A DNA stretch of 64,000 bases. Source: Cladorrhinum sp. PSN259. Lineage: Eukaryota > Ascomycota > Sordariomycetes > Sordariales > Podosporaceae. The translations under genes and the position numbers were made by a program. How positions within the stretch are numbered: the first letter of the stretch is position 1; each line of letters opens with the position of its first letter. Where the stretch lies: NCBI GenBank assembly GCA_033725935.1, contig MU867085.1, positions 414,835 to 478,834 on the forward strand. Reading direction: 5' to 3'. The notes beneath the pieces are model-generated. The model was not told the DNA's origin. It saw only the letters and a list, made by a program, of their open reading frames with translations, and ran no database searches. Below are positions 11,233 to 22,544 of this stretch, piece by piece.

Positions 11233-11934
11233 TGAATGATTTAGTGGTATTGTGGTCAGCCTTGGTGCTATCACGTCTGATGAGCGGGACGCCGTTGTTT
11301 CCTGGAGGAATTGCGCCTCGGACCCAATGAACAACTTGGTCAAGTCAATTATGGTTCCTGCAGGGCCGGGATATCTTTGACGAGGGGCAGCTCACGTCGC
11401 TGGGACGATGGAAGAGGTTTGCAATTAGTTTTGAAGAGCTTCAAATGAAGTGTTCGGTGTAATATCCTGCAAATGAGTCGCCGGGTCGCAGAAGTTCAGT
11501 CGTCCTTGTGCTCTACTGCTGCTCTTCTGCGTTGATTGCAATTTTAGTTGACCTTCTACCAAGAAAGCCGCGCTGTATGTTGATGTTGCTGGGCAAGGAA
11601 ACTCGCCTGCCGGTGACTTGAGCTGTTGCGGATAACGGTCGGCGTTGCGGGAGGAAGAAGAGAGAAGGAACAGTCTAATGTTTGGCTGCAAGTTGTGAAA
11701 CCCGCCAGGTCACGGCCAAAATTAGCCGCTTTAGAGATGAAAAAGGCAGGCACGATTGTGCTGCTGCTGTTGTTTCCGATGATGACAAGGCCACAAGGCA
11801 ACAGGTCACAATGCCACTAAGCCGCTTCACCAATGGGAGTCAGTCCTACATTTAAGGCTGTGGAGTCTTTCAATGTTTGCTATTTTCATAGGTACAACGG
11901 TACTTCCATATTGTTCCGTCAGGTGAGGTGAATA
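11233..11934. other. Intergenic upstream of the kinase gene
   Basis: Kinase promoter and 5' leader, perhaps with a short upstream exon because the kinase frame stays open to 11343. No other gene is supported. Confidence 0.35.
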
Positions 11935-12259
11935 CAATCTAATGCTTGAACGTTTGTTAGCTCGGCACATGTCTCATAAAACCAAGAACAGAAACAAGCA
12001 AAGATGCAAACCGTAAGGTATTAGATACCTATGCAGGTCGGGATATCCAATATGCGTAGAAAAAAGTCAAGAATGCATTAACAGAAGCTGAATATACGTA
12101 AAAAGCAGTCATGAATGCATTAATAAAAGCTGAATAAGCGTAGAAAAGAGTTAGGAATGCATTAACAAAAACTGAACGGGCGTATAAATAAGAGAAATAG
12201 GCATAGGAAAGTGTGAATTGGGCGTGTACCGCGCTAACAAACGTTCAAGCATTAGATCG
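11935..12259. mobile_element. MITE-like element with long terminal inverted repeats
   Basis: Terminal inverted repeats match perfectly over 25 bp (11937-11961 against 12233-12257) and imperfectly a few bases beyond on each side. The dinucleotide TA sits immediately outside both ends (11933-11934 and 12260-12261), as expected for Tc1/mariner-type insertion. The 325 bp interior is non-coding and AT-rich and holds a three-copy 42 bp tandem repeat. No transposase is present. A non-autonomous Tc1/mariner MITE is the simplest reading. Confidence 0.7.
12047..12200. repeat. 42 bp tandem repeat inside the MITE-like element
   Basis: Copies begin at 12071, 12113 and 12155, each opening with gaatgcatta and containing an A-rich gctgaata...gtagaaaa stretch. 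A partial copy precedes the first and a decayed one follows the last. The spacing is exactly 42 bp twice. Confidence 0.75.
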
Positions 12260-13716
12260 TACAGCCCGAGCTTGCTTCCAATCGTCATAAAATCTCGCTT
12301 TACGGAAAGCCCCTGCATCCTTCTGAGCCAGTGACTGAAGGCAAAAGGTGTTACGGGAGTTCCCGGGGATTAGTCTCGGTTGCATTAAGGGAGTCTGGCG
12401 CTACTAAAGAATCAATCGGCTTTGATTCTCTTCTTCAAGCGCTGGCATATACCCGCAAAGGTGTCTTGTTTCCTTCGTGAAATTGGACCACATAGCGGTA
12501 TTCCTAGGATATCGTCGTTCTTTGCTTATCGTCATTTCGCTTTCGCTTCCTTGATTCTTTTTGGCCCAAGGTCGCACATAAATTCACAGCTTGACCTCTA
12601 ATTTACTCATTTTACTTTTCTTTTATCTGTCTTTTCTCTTGTCTGCGTCCAGTCTCCTAGGTGTCTGTTCCCTTTCATGTCTAGTTTTAGCTTGTTACTT
12701 ATGTGTCGTGTTAACAGTTTCCAAGTGGAATGTGGAACGGTCATGTCTTTTTTTTTCTTTTTCTATCTAAACTGACGATTATGTTGCTTTCTTGGCAGTT
12801 ATATGGCGATTCGAAGCCGACACTTTGGGCAATCTTTGAAATTCTGGAACCAAGGAGGCTGTTTCAAGAAACTGAGTACTAGGGCCCGCATTCCTAGATG
12901 GTTTGGACTGACTAGATGGGAGCGAGAGTTCTTCGGTAAAGGGTTGGATAATTGGATGCCCTTCTCGCAGGCATTTTGGCACCTTGAGGCGCTGAGGTTA
13001 TTACTGCAAAAATCGTCGTCTTTGGGGCTACATAAGTGGTTAGTTAATCTTGTCATCCAGAGCGACAGATCAGGGTGCTTCCCAACCAGCTTATTTTTCT
13101 TGGCTGCATTCAAAAATTGAAGTGCACGGGGAAAAGGCGTTACCCCCTTCAGCCCCCAAGCTCTGCCCGCCCCAAGCGGTCCATCATGACGTCTGACCCG
13201 AACGCCAAATTTCGTTGGCCCCGAGACCATGAGACGCGTCACAGCTGCATCCGGCCTGATCGGTAATCATCTCATCTGAAGACGCGGGGCACACGTCCTG
13301 AACACGAAGTCAGGTGCAGAATTCCGCCGCTTCCTGACAAAGCAATCGGGCTTGGCAGAAAGCCACCCTCAGGCAGCAGTCCCCTTTCAGACTCGCAACT
13401 CATAGACTGCACCGTCATTGGTGGAGATCCAAACTGGTGGCTTGGAAAATGCTCTGAGCGGAAAGCAACAGCTTAAGTGAAGCTGAGACGGTTGGTTGAT
13501 GCAACGACGACGAGGAAGGTGCAACGTACGGCATGCCGCACCGCTTGCAGCTCGAGTCACATAGTCCACATCTATAAAGACACCTTCCCACCTTCCTCAA
13601 ACACATCACTGAACATTGCTTCCATACTCGGGCATCCAACTCAACCGAACCCAAGCATCACACACGCTTCTGACAACGGGAAGTTCCGCATTTTCGTCTC
13701 CGTACCTACCATCACA
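12260..13716. other. Intergenic 1.45 kb
   Basis: Contains a pyrimidine-rich stretch (about 12590-12770) and an ATG-initiated 105-codon frame at 12803-13120 (rich in Trp and Phe) that I cannot assign and treat as doubtful. The 5' leader of the VOC-protein gene probably begins near 13560-13620, after a tataaaga sequence at about 13573. Confidence 0.4.
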
Positions 13717-14311
13717 ATGACTTCTGAGGAAAAGGCAAGACCCCTTCCACCTCAACGCACCTTCCTCAATCCACTAACACCCCACCAGACCTCAACCTCC
13801 TCGTCCTCCGAGCCTCCCCACCTCCCAAACTGGGGCCAAATGTGCTGGGTCGAAATCCCCTGCACCGACCTCTCCCGCGTCATAGCCTTCTACCGCAATG
13901 TCCTCTCCTGGGAAATTGCCGACCCTGGTTCTCCCGAAGGTTCCATTCCAGCCATGAACCCCGGCAACGAAGCTCTTCACTCTTTCAAGACTGGACACCT
14001 ACACGGAGCCTTTGTCAAGATGGCTGATGAATCGTATGTGGCAAACGTTGCTGATGATGCGGTGCCGTTCAAGTCAAGTGTGTTGGCCTATTATGCTGCC
14101 GACAGTATTGATGAGACGTTGAAGAAGGTTGAGCAGTTTGGGGGGAGGGTTCATGTGTAAGTTTTGATGGTGAGCTGGTAGTCAGTCGTTGATGATGCTG
14201 ATGATGTACAGACCCAAAACAAAGATTCTGGATGGATCAATGGGATGGTTCGCGCGGTTCGTCGATAGTGAGGGGAACCTGCAGGGAATTTGGGCTAAGA
14301 ATGACAAGTAA
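13717..14311 (+). CDS. VOC / glyoxalase-bleomycin-resistance fold protein
   Basis: Two exons (13717-14156 and 14212-14311, donor GTAAGT, acceptor CAG) give 179 aa. The vicinal-oxygen-chelate domain is visible from MCWVEIPCTDLSRVIAFYRNVLSW (~43 onward) to the C-terminal GWFARFVDSEGNLQGIWAKN, the two halves that bring the paired beta-alpha-beta-beta-beta units together. The family includes lactoylglutathione lyases and ring-cleaving dioxygenases, but many fungal members are uncharacterised. Here the position near the start of the fold reads WVEIP, without the His usual in the metalloenzymes, so metal binding is doubtful. The first ~35 residues are Pro/Thr/Ser-rich. An open frame continues upstream of the ATG but looks fortuitous. 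Confidence 0.87.
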
Positions 14312-14452
14312 AGCGTTTTGGCTCCATTAGAGAACCCTGCCTTGCCAGTGGTATCAGAAGCAAAGTTGAAAAAGAGTCAATCATTTACATTTCCCAAAAG
14401 AGTTTATGCAAAAATATTTACTTCCCTCATCATCTCACTTTCTTCAGTTCTC

Positions 14453-15963
14453 TCACAGCAACCCCTGCTTTCTCTTCCACCTCTCCTCCCACTCGGGATA
14501 GAACGGACTCTCGTCCAAAGTAGTAACCTCCCAATCGGCCGGCACAACCCCTTGCTTCGCCTGCTCCTCAGCCCAGATTTTCAGTGTCTCCATGGCGACC
14601 CGCCTCACATTTCCCTCGCACTTATACGTGATCAACTTCTCTTTGCCCCCCTCAAGCACCTTCAACAACAAAGCAGGTATATACGGCTCATTCCTCAGCT
14701 CCTCAAAAGGCGTAAACACGGCCTTGAAATTAAACACCACAGCCCCGCTAAGCGGTAACCTCCTCAACGTCTGCGCATCACATCTCAGTCTAATATCCTT
14801 GTACGTTAACTTTTCTGGTTCGTCCGCAAAAGCACTACGACGCCACTCTCTGCCCTCGGCTCGCTCCGCCTCGGGCGAAGCAAACATCACTTCCCAGTCT
14901 TCTAGAGTCCAGGAACATCTCATGACAGGAGCGTCAGTGGGCAGTTTAGCGAACCACCTGTCCATGCTCATTGCCATTTTATCTGCGTCTGGCACGTCTG
15001 AGTGGATTGCGCGAAGGGGGGCGTCCTGGTGAAGTGCAACGTGCCAGCCCACGGAGGAGCAGACCATGGCCGAGCGGAGGTGGTAGTATCCTGTTTCTTC
15101 GTTGCGGAGCATGACGGCGTAGTCTTCTGGGACGTTGTCGAAGATTACTTTTAGGGGAGGGGTGATCAAGAGGTTGGTGGTTGTATTGAGGAGGTTGTTG
15201 TGGAAGAAGGTTTTGTCGGAGGATAGGAAGAAGTGGGCCGGATAACGGATGCAGAGGAATTGGAGGAGCATTTCCATTAGTTCTCGGACGGCGAGGTCGG
15301 TTCCTGGGGATGGGGACTGGAAGTAGATGCGGTCTTTTTGCTGGCTGAGGAGGGTTTGACGTTTGGCCATGGTGGGGATGTACGAGGAGGTGAGCTCGAT
15401 CCACCAGTTCGGGTCATATTTCATGAGGGCTGGTAGAATGAGAAGTTAGTTGTAGCGCAGAGAATTGAAGATATGAGCAAGGGCTTCTAACCCATGTGTT
15501 GATGGTAGTTCCAGCGGAATGGGCGGTAGGGACGGAAGATGGCTTTGGAGATGTCCCATGATGGGCTGATTGGTTCCGGGTGAGGAACACCGCTGAGAGC
15601 AGAGTAGTCTGGGAACCGGCCAAGTGCCCGAATTTCTTGGGTTGCGAAACCAGTTGGGGTGTAGAGATTCTCGCCAAACTCGGCCTTTCTAGTGGAAATC
15701 AAAGCGCGAGACTTGAGAACTTGTGGCGGAATCTCAGAGGGTCCGATAAATTTCTCGAATTGGGGAAAATTGGAAAGAGCATTTCGTCGTGATGGAGGAA
15801 ATTGAAGGATATGCGGAGGCGGTGGTACTGCAGCAGTTGGCTTTGACTGGCGGAGAAGGTAATGGCGTGCTAAAGTTACGATAAGAAAAACGATGATGGC
15901 TCCGGTGCTAAGAAGCATAGAGTTGGGCAACACGGCATCGGAGGAAGAAGGATTTGGTGCCAT
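14453..15963 (-). CDS. DUF3445 / haem-dependent oxidative N-demethylase-like protein, membrane-anchored
   Basis: Two exons (15963-15492 and 15429-14453) give 482 aa and close in frame through the join MALMKYDPNWW. The body matches the DUF3445 family (PF11927, alpha subunit-like of haem-dependent oxidative N-demethylase). Recognisable segments are FRWNYHQHM, MKYDPNWWIELTSSY, DYAVM, SSVGWHVALHQDAPLRAIHSDVP and TLRRLPLSGAVVFNFK. An N-terminal hydrophobic helix (about residues 17-32, in LLSTGAIIVFLIVTLARHYL) should anchor it in the ER, which bacterial members lack. The chosen start is the first ATG; an upstream TTG-initiated extension is not needed. An oxidative role on a small amine is an inference from the family name only. 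Confidence 0.85.
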
Positions 15964-18245
15964 CTTGCTGTCGTGGCCCAGGGTACCCAATGGCAAAGGT
16001 CAACTGCGTGTGTGCAGCGTGTCAGTTTATTGCTTGTCGGTGACATGACTACACTGAAGTATTTGAACCATCGAACCCGTCATTAAACACCAACCCCCGC
16101 ACCTCAACCATGACAACGACCTGGGTTGCCAGGGTACCGTATGCGGTGTTTATTAGCCGCCATCGCCAAGACTGAGGTGCACTAGATAGATATTGATTGG
16201 CATGGTCATGAGGGGCAAGTTGGTGATACGTATCAGGAAGTCGATAGACAATGCCCGCACTTGCAAACTTAGTGGGGGATAAAAGTCCTGGAATCTTTTC
16301 TGTTATTGGTGTAAAATTCCCAGATGCTATAATTATAGAACGGATCTAGTATCACCAGCCAACACTCTACCCCGCATCTTGCAGATAAGAAGCTCAGCGT
16401 GATATCTCTCTTGGTTCACCTTATCAAGGACCAAGACCCGAATGATGGCCGAGATCCATCCGGTCGGTAACATTTGCATATGCGCTGACGACTTGGGTGC
16501 CGCTAGACAGAAGAAATTGAAGATACCTTCAAATTTGGATTCCTACACGGTTTGCCAGTGCAGAGCCCAGTGCCATGGCCCATCAGCCGGTATGATAAGA
16601 AACGAACTTTGTCGAAGCTGTCCATGATTAAAGCTTGAAGAGGGGTCACGCTTTCCTCGTTGGCCTCCCAGTGACGTTATCAGGAGTCGTGGGTGTGCAG
16701 GAGGTGAAGATCACGTGAGAGTTACATCACCTCGCTCGAAATACAACCAAAGTGTCATGTTCCAAGGAAAATGTCCTCCATTTTCGGAAGCCTGACTTCC
16801 AAATGCTGAAGTCAATTTCCCACAGAGAGTGATATGTATACACCGCTGTATGGGTGAAGAGATAAGGTTTGGAAGTTAAGCGCCTGCCCTCGGCACAGGG
16901 CGGCTAAGTTTATTTTCGATTTTTAGAAGTGTCGCCTCCTTTCAAAAAGACGATTATTTTGAGCTCCTGGCCATGGTCAACAGTAGACTGCAGTGAAGCT
17001 GTCTGGTTTAAGGTGCCATTTGCGGACTGATGAGTTGAAGTGGAGAGTGGTGGGAAGAGCCACGGTATGGATCAATTAGACCAACATCACATCATTGATA
17101 CTGTGTGCGGGGATAAGATGCACTCTTGCCACTGTGGAATTGTCAAAAAAGACAAGCTCAATTACGAATTATTTACAGGGGAGCCCTGGAAAAGGCCAAG
17201 GTTGTGGGACAGGCAAGTGAGCCCACAAGAAGGAGGGGCGTGGGCACAAAAGAACGCTAGATTTTGAACAATACAACCAACTTTTGACCCTCCCACTGTG
17301 GAACGTAAACTCTTGCTAACCTTGCAACATCAGCGGCGGTGGCCAAGCAACTGCCCATGGTGATACTGGCTTGTCTTTGAGGGTTCTCATGCTGAATAAT
17401 GAGAAGGAACAGTGCTGGTATTATTATAGTGCGCGTCCTTGGTAAGGGGTGTTACAATAGTGTTCCGCAGAATTAAACCCCCAATCCTGCGCAAGGATGG
17501 GGCGGTGTTTGTAAATACTTTGCTCTCCTCCACCCAAGAAAACAATTTTTGACAAACGCTGACAAAAGAATCTGTGCAATGCAAGCAAATCCATACATGT
17601 AATGTCTTGTTGGCACCGGAATGGTAATGGTATGAACAGGGGGCGGACAACCGGTTTCTGTTCAAACATGACCGGATATAGATTTTCGAGGTTGCTATAG
17701 TGATTGTGTGTATCCACGAAAAAAAAACCACGAGAGGGATTGGGAGCCGCATGTGCGGCATTGGGAGTACGGTTTATCTGTTTTCTTTTCTTTTCTTTTT
17801 GTTTCATGTTATTCAATAAACTTTCTAATGCCATCTTTGTCTAACGGAGCTACATAAGCTTCCAATAATAACTGTGTGAGGTGACTTCAGCGTATAATTT
17901 ATTTGGTAGTGTTCGTTTATTACCCCCTTTCCTCCCTAGGTAGCCCTGTTGTTTACTCTTTTCCATTCATGAGATTTCTGGAGGCCAGAATCATAAGTTG
18001 TATAAGATATTAAAGTAGTGAATGAAAATGGCATTTGCAAATTGGGAATGGCGTTTCAAGGATGTCTGAATGAGAGCTTACTATTGGCTGACCACTTTAA
18101 CTTGACGCCGCATTATTGCATGAGAGCTGAAGAGGCTTAACTCCACCCTTGATGTTGCCCAATGCAATCGACCGCGTCAACTTCTTGGCTTCATGATCTG
18201 TCATCCACGCGCGTCCCTCGCCAATATCAAATCGACAGCTGAATC
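15964..18245. other. Intergenic 2.3 kb, no supported gene
   Basis: A long stretch between divergent genes. Short frames (16442-16627, 17040-17267, 17387-17834) lack motifs and start context. The 5' leader of the CorA-like gene is near its right end. No repeat was noticed. Confidence 0.45.
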
Positions 18246-20535
18246 ATGTCTAATAGCTCGAGCGTCATTTCGAACCGAATTAGTGATCGGCCAACACCCT
18301 ATATCGACCGTATCCTCCAGCGGCCGGTGATCCGCGAGGATATAGTGCTTGACCGTCTTCGGCGCACTCTAGAAGCAAGACACGATTTCGCAAATCAATC
18401 ATGTCAATACCCGCGAGTCGGTATCATGGACTGGAAGTCAGGCGATATCCAGTTGAGACAGTTCAATATGACCTCATTGGCGCGGATTAGAGGCTATGTG
18501 ACGAAACATAACACATACACCAACTGGCGTTTAAAGTCTGCCATACAAATCTCAGCAACAGAGGACGACCTTGAGCAGTGCTTGCTCAACATGGATGGCG
18601 TTGATGGTAGGGTCATCCTTCTGGAGCAGATGCCGTTCGAGGTTGTCGATGTTCTGGGTTCCATTTACGAGATTGATCCCCAGTTTTGGGCACAGCATCA
18701 CGAGCCTCGACATAACAGCTCGTGGTTGTGGGAGACGTCACAGCAATCGAAACCGTTTTTCAGTCTCAGGTGGTGTCATCCTGTTTCTGTCGACATCAAG
18801 AACCCACCGTGGAGTCACGAATGGGGACCTTCTACAGCGTCCGAGTATATGAAATACAATGACAACTCAGAAGAGCTCTCCCAGTGGTTTCAGAGCTCTC
18901 TCACTCTGGGTCTAGAGTCTGAGCCAACCTGGCAATCGCCTCGTCGTAGGTTGAAAGGATTATTTCATTCCGGAACCTTGATCACCGACGCAGGCTGCTT
19001 CGGTCGTGCTCCTGCTGGCCTTGACCAGTGTACTTCAATATACTTTCATCAATCCGACGATGCAATACCAAAAACAACGAGTAAGATATCTTCAGCCTCG
19101 CTTCTTAATACATATACTGGACTGACCAGACGACAAAGTCATCATCCTCGTCGATCCGAGTCCGTTAACGCGCGCTCAAGGGCAATTCGAAAAGAGGTTG
19201 TTGAGTGCAAGGCCATCAGCACCAACCTCTGTTCCTCCACAAGATATCGAAGACAGGTGGTCTTTGGACGATGTATGGGACTCGATACTGCACAATCACA
19301 ACAGCGTTGCATTTCCTAAATTCTCCCCGCGCTTGATTGTATGGTCGATACTCGAAATTCTCCAGCGGGACCTCATCGCACTTGCATCAAGAAGTCACTT
19401 CTTAATTGAGGAGATTAGGCAGAGTATGAGAAATCCTGCCATGGTGCAAGACAACCTCAGATCTAGAAGCTGGGAGCATCTTCTTTCAAACTTGGCCGAA
19501 CTCGAACCTGTCCATCGACACACACTAGAGACCTTCTCTATGGCGCTGGCAATACTTGATCCCCTAGAAAAACCGACCCTGCAGTTCTCACAAGGTCCTT
19601 TAGTGAGCTTGATAGACAAAACCCGCCTCTCACCAACCTCGGCGTTTCAGATGGAGCGGTTGCTTCACATCCTGACTGAGACATCAACGGAAGTCGCCAA
19701 AACGCAAGCAGCCTTTGAATCCCGCATTGCTCTGGCCGAAAGACAACATCAGCTTCACGAAGCAAAAACAATGAAGAGACTCACGGAGCTGGCTTTTGTC
19801 TTTATCCCCCTGAGCTTGTCAACTTCGATTTTTGGAATGGAGCTGACCGAGTTCAAAGACGGTGTGCCGTTACTATACTGGGTCATCACCTCGCTTAGTC
19901 TGGTCTTTGCCGCTTATGCCTTTCGTCTGTTCCTCACCAGTCGTTTATGGAAGGGCATTCGACGCCTGTGGATCGACACGGTCGTGAAGCTCTATCCTCA
20001 CTATCGTGGAGACGAGGCCAACATCCACAAATTTGCGTACATCACTGCTATCCCTTACCCTATCTACAAGCCATTACTGGATTTTGTCAACTTTATCGAC
20101 AACATCTTCACGTATCCAGCCGGTGTGCCATATCTGAACCCATACACCCGGACAGCAATCGTTATTTTCTATGTTGCGTCGCCATTGGTGGCCTTCCCGG
20201 TAATATGGACTCGCGAATCACTTAGCAGGGATGCCAAAATTGCTTGGACTGTGTTTGGGATTGCTTTATCTCTTAATTTGTGGGTATGGATTCCCCTGGG
20301 ATTGATGTTTTGGGCCGGGCGCCACAACGACCTCAAAGGGGCTTTGTTTCTCCATATACTGCCAGCCCTCACCTTACTCTCTGCAGCTCCGCTGTTTACT
20401 ATGGCATGGACATTGCCAGGCCTGAGTATCGAAGCACGCGGAGGCTGGACGGCTGCTGGGGCTGTCATGATTGTTGGCGGACTGGGTCTTTTGGCGCTCC
20501 GAAATGCTGTAAGATTCAGGGGGCGGGTTAGGTGA
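18246..20535 (+). CDS. CorA-like membrane protein, fungal cytosol-domain-rich type
   Basis: Two exons (18246-19080 and 19139-20535) give 743 aa; the join reads PKTTIIILVDPSPL. The N-terminal ~280 residues are soluble, and a helical segment rich in Glu and Leu (SRIALAERQHQLHEAKTMKRL) leads into TM1. TM1 and the following loop read FIPLSLSTSIFGMEL, placing GME where CorA/ZntB channels have GMN. Four further hydrophobic segments follow, so the C-terminus has more membrane spans than the two of classical CorA. This layout is known from a large fungal CorA-like group whose ion selectivity is undefined. Transport of Mg or another divalent ion is an inference. The altered signature makes it uncertain. 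Confidence 0.83.
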
Positions 20536-21277
20536 GCAAACAAACATACACACACAGGGTAGTCAGGACACAGCCAGCGAGCCCTATCAACCGTGTATTT
20601 GATACCCTGCGCCTTTATCATTCGTCTTCTTGTTTCAGATTCTCTTTGTGTATTTATCTGCAACTGAGTTCCACTCTCTTGGAATAAAGAAGCCCGTCAA
20701 ACATAATCCCCTTGTTCAAACGAAATCTTTATCTAAAGTCAAAAGCACTATTATTCTACTTAACAAGTATCAATTGGCGAACAGTTATAAAGAAAGAAAC
20801 AAAGACAGTGTCGAGTACAATGGTCTTTGTCTCATACAATAAGCCTTGTTGTCATTGTCCGGACTGTACCCGAAACACCCAGTTTTGCATCCTCCTATTC
20901 GACCAGCTCCCACTAGAAGTAATAACGACGTATAAAGGCTGCGAGCCAAGGGGCGTTACCTTTAGTGGGATTGGGTCCCTTCTTTTTAGGGGCTTTTGAC
21001 GCGGCGAAGTCGGATTAATGGAATTGAATTAGGAAGTTGGTTGTTGAAGGAAAAAAGAAAGTAATGGTAGGAAGTAGTGGTAGGGAGTAGTAGTAGAAAG
21101 TTAGTTAGTAGAAAGTGTTAAGGTTGATGTTAAGGACTATGTCGTTAAAGGTATAGTAGTAGGATAAGCTGTTAGGCTGGTGCCGTAGTGGGCAAGACTA
21201 CTAAGCTAATCACCCTGTTACTTGAATAAAAATTCTACCACTTGCCACAATTCGTATGGTAGACTTCATATAATATC
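20536..21277. other. Repeat-rich intergenic, left part
   Basis: Purine-rich low-complexity DNA (gtagtagaaagttagttagt-type) at about 21050-21180. The sequence ggggcgttaccttt at 20950-20963 recurs inverted at 22171-22184. No gene is supported. Confidence 0.4.
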
Positions 21278-22184
21278 TTTGTTAATTCAGAGCGTTATCG
21301 GGCATAACTGGAAGAGAAAATAACCCGAATAATAATGAAATAATTATACACACTTTATGCATGGCTCGATTGATAAGGCACGACTCGGTCGCAGGCGCCA
21401 CGACAACGCCCACAACCAAGATCTCGCGATAACTTCAACTGTCGCCAGATATGGTGATAAGGCCAGCTGCTAGGGCATGTGCCCTGGGCGCACTTAATCA
21501 AGAACCACCAGGCAACCTTCGTAATCCATCTTCCACTATAAATCCAGGCCTCTATCCATCTTCTTCCCACCCATCTTCTTCCTTTCACAACACACTTGAA
21601 TCTCCGGGCAAGCAAATACCAGTAAGTCCTGTGTTCGTGAGAGGGCTTGTCCCCGTTAGCTAACAGAACTCTGCCTTGCAGTCCGAACCGGGCGAGCGAA
21701 GAAGAACTCTCCTAACACCATCCCAGTACTCCAGTAAGACACAGCCCGATTCCGACACCTCCATGAAGCTAATCATATTAGATGCCTTCCAAGAAGAACA
21801 AGAACAATGGCAATGCTGGCAAACGCCACTTAAAGGCACCCAGATATTATCTCGTATATTGGATAGAGGAGAGTGTGGTTTTCAAACGGTCACAGTTCCT
21901 TGCCCAAGACCTTAAAAAATCCAAGCAAAGCCTCAAGACGTTGGCTTATGATATAATCCAAAATGAAGACCTAGAAGTCTCCACTTCATATAATATAAGT
22001 TATATTATAATTGTCGCTGGAATTAGGAAAATTAATTGGTATTAAAATAGTTACGTTGTAAGTTGTGGGCAAAGGTGGTTGTCTGATTGAATCTAAGGCC
22101 GTTGATGAAGCTGATGGTGGTGTAGAATGCGGCTTGTTCCCTAACCCTGGACCTAACGCCCCCGGATCAAAAAGGTAACGCCCC
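20950..22184. repeat. Possible 1.2 kb element bounded by 14 bp inverted repeats
   Basis: A perfect 14 bp inverted repeat (ggggcgttaccttt at 20950-20963; its complement at 22171-22184) encloses repeat copy 2 and a short basic open frame. No matching target duplication is visible at the outer edges, so the boundaries are tentative. It may be chance or an old insertion. Confidence 0.3.
21278..21487. mobile_element. Dispersed repeat copy 2
   Basis: Same sequence family as 9139-9364, same orientation, with scattered substitutions and one copy of the internal 17 bp unit. The terminal hairpin is kept (21470-21487, six-base core stem agggca/tgccct). No target duplication was found, so this copy may be embedded in, or be the start of, a longer element. 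Confidence 0.7.
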
Positions 22185-22544
22185 CCTATAAGTTGCCAGT
22201 TATTTTTTCTCTACAATTATTGGAATATAAAATCTATCATTCGTTTTATCGCGGTAACTAAGCTAATAAAGTCTTCTATTAAATAAGAAAGACTAACTTG
22301 ACTATGAGGATAAGAAGGTGCTTCTTGCCCGCCCACTTAAAATGAGTTCGAGTCCAGTCGTTTTCAAGGCACAAGGCTTTTCCGTCAACATCGAAACCTA
22401 AACACTGCAGGCGCTAGAGTTTCACATGCTCCAAGTTATCCCCCTTTTGTACATTGCGGGTAGTCTCTTATAAGCTCACCACCACCATCATAGCAACTTG
22501 ATTCGAAAGTGCGAGCCAGACACTACCTCCACGACAAACCCCTC
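21488..22544. other. Repeat-rich intergenic, right part
   Basis: A pyrimidine-rich leader-like stretch (21490-21600) is followed by a small basic frame at 21782-22045 beginning MPSKKNKNNGNAG and an AT-rich tail. This arrangement resembles the 5' end of a decayed retroelement, but no transposon domain is visible. The direct repeat taacgccccc occurs at about 22154 and 22176. Confidence 0.35.

Noticed and set aside
12803..13120. ATG-started 105-residue frame, rich in Trp and Phe
   Set aside because: No homologue recognised, no leader signals, and an equally long frame on the other strand; kept only as a doubtful note.
22139..22165. ccctaaccctgg resembling telomeric repeats
   Set aside because: Only about one and a half units, not a tandem array.
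22325..22380. gttcgagtcc resembling a B box of a tRNA or SINE
   Set aside because: No A box at a suitable distance and no cloverleaf.
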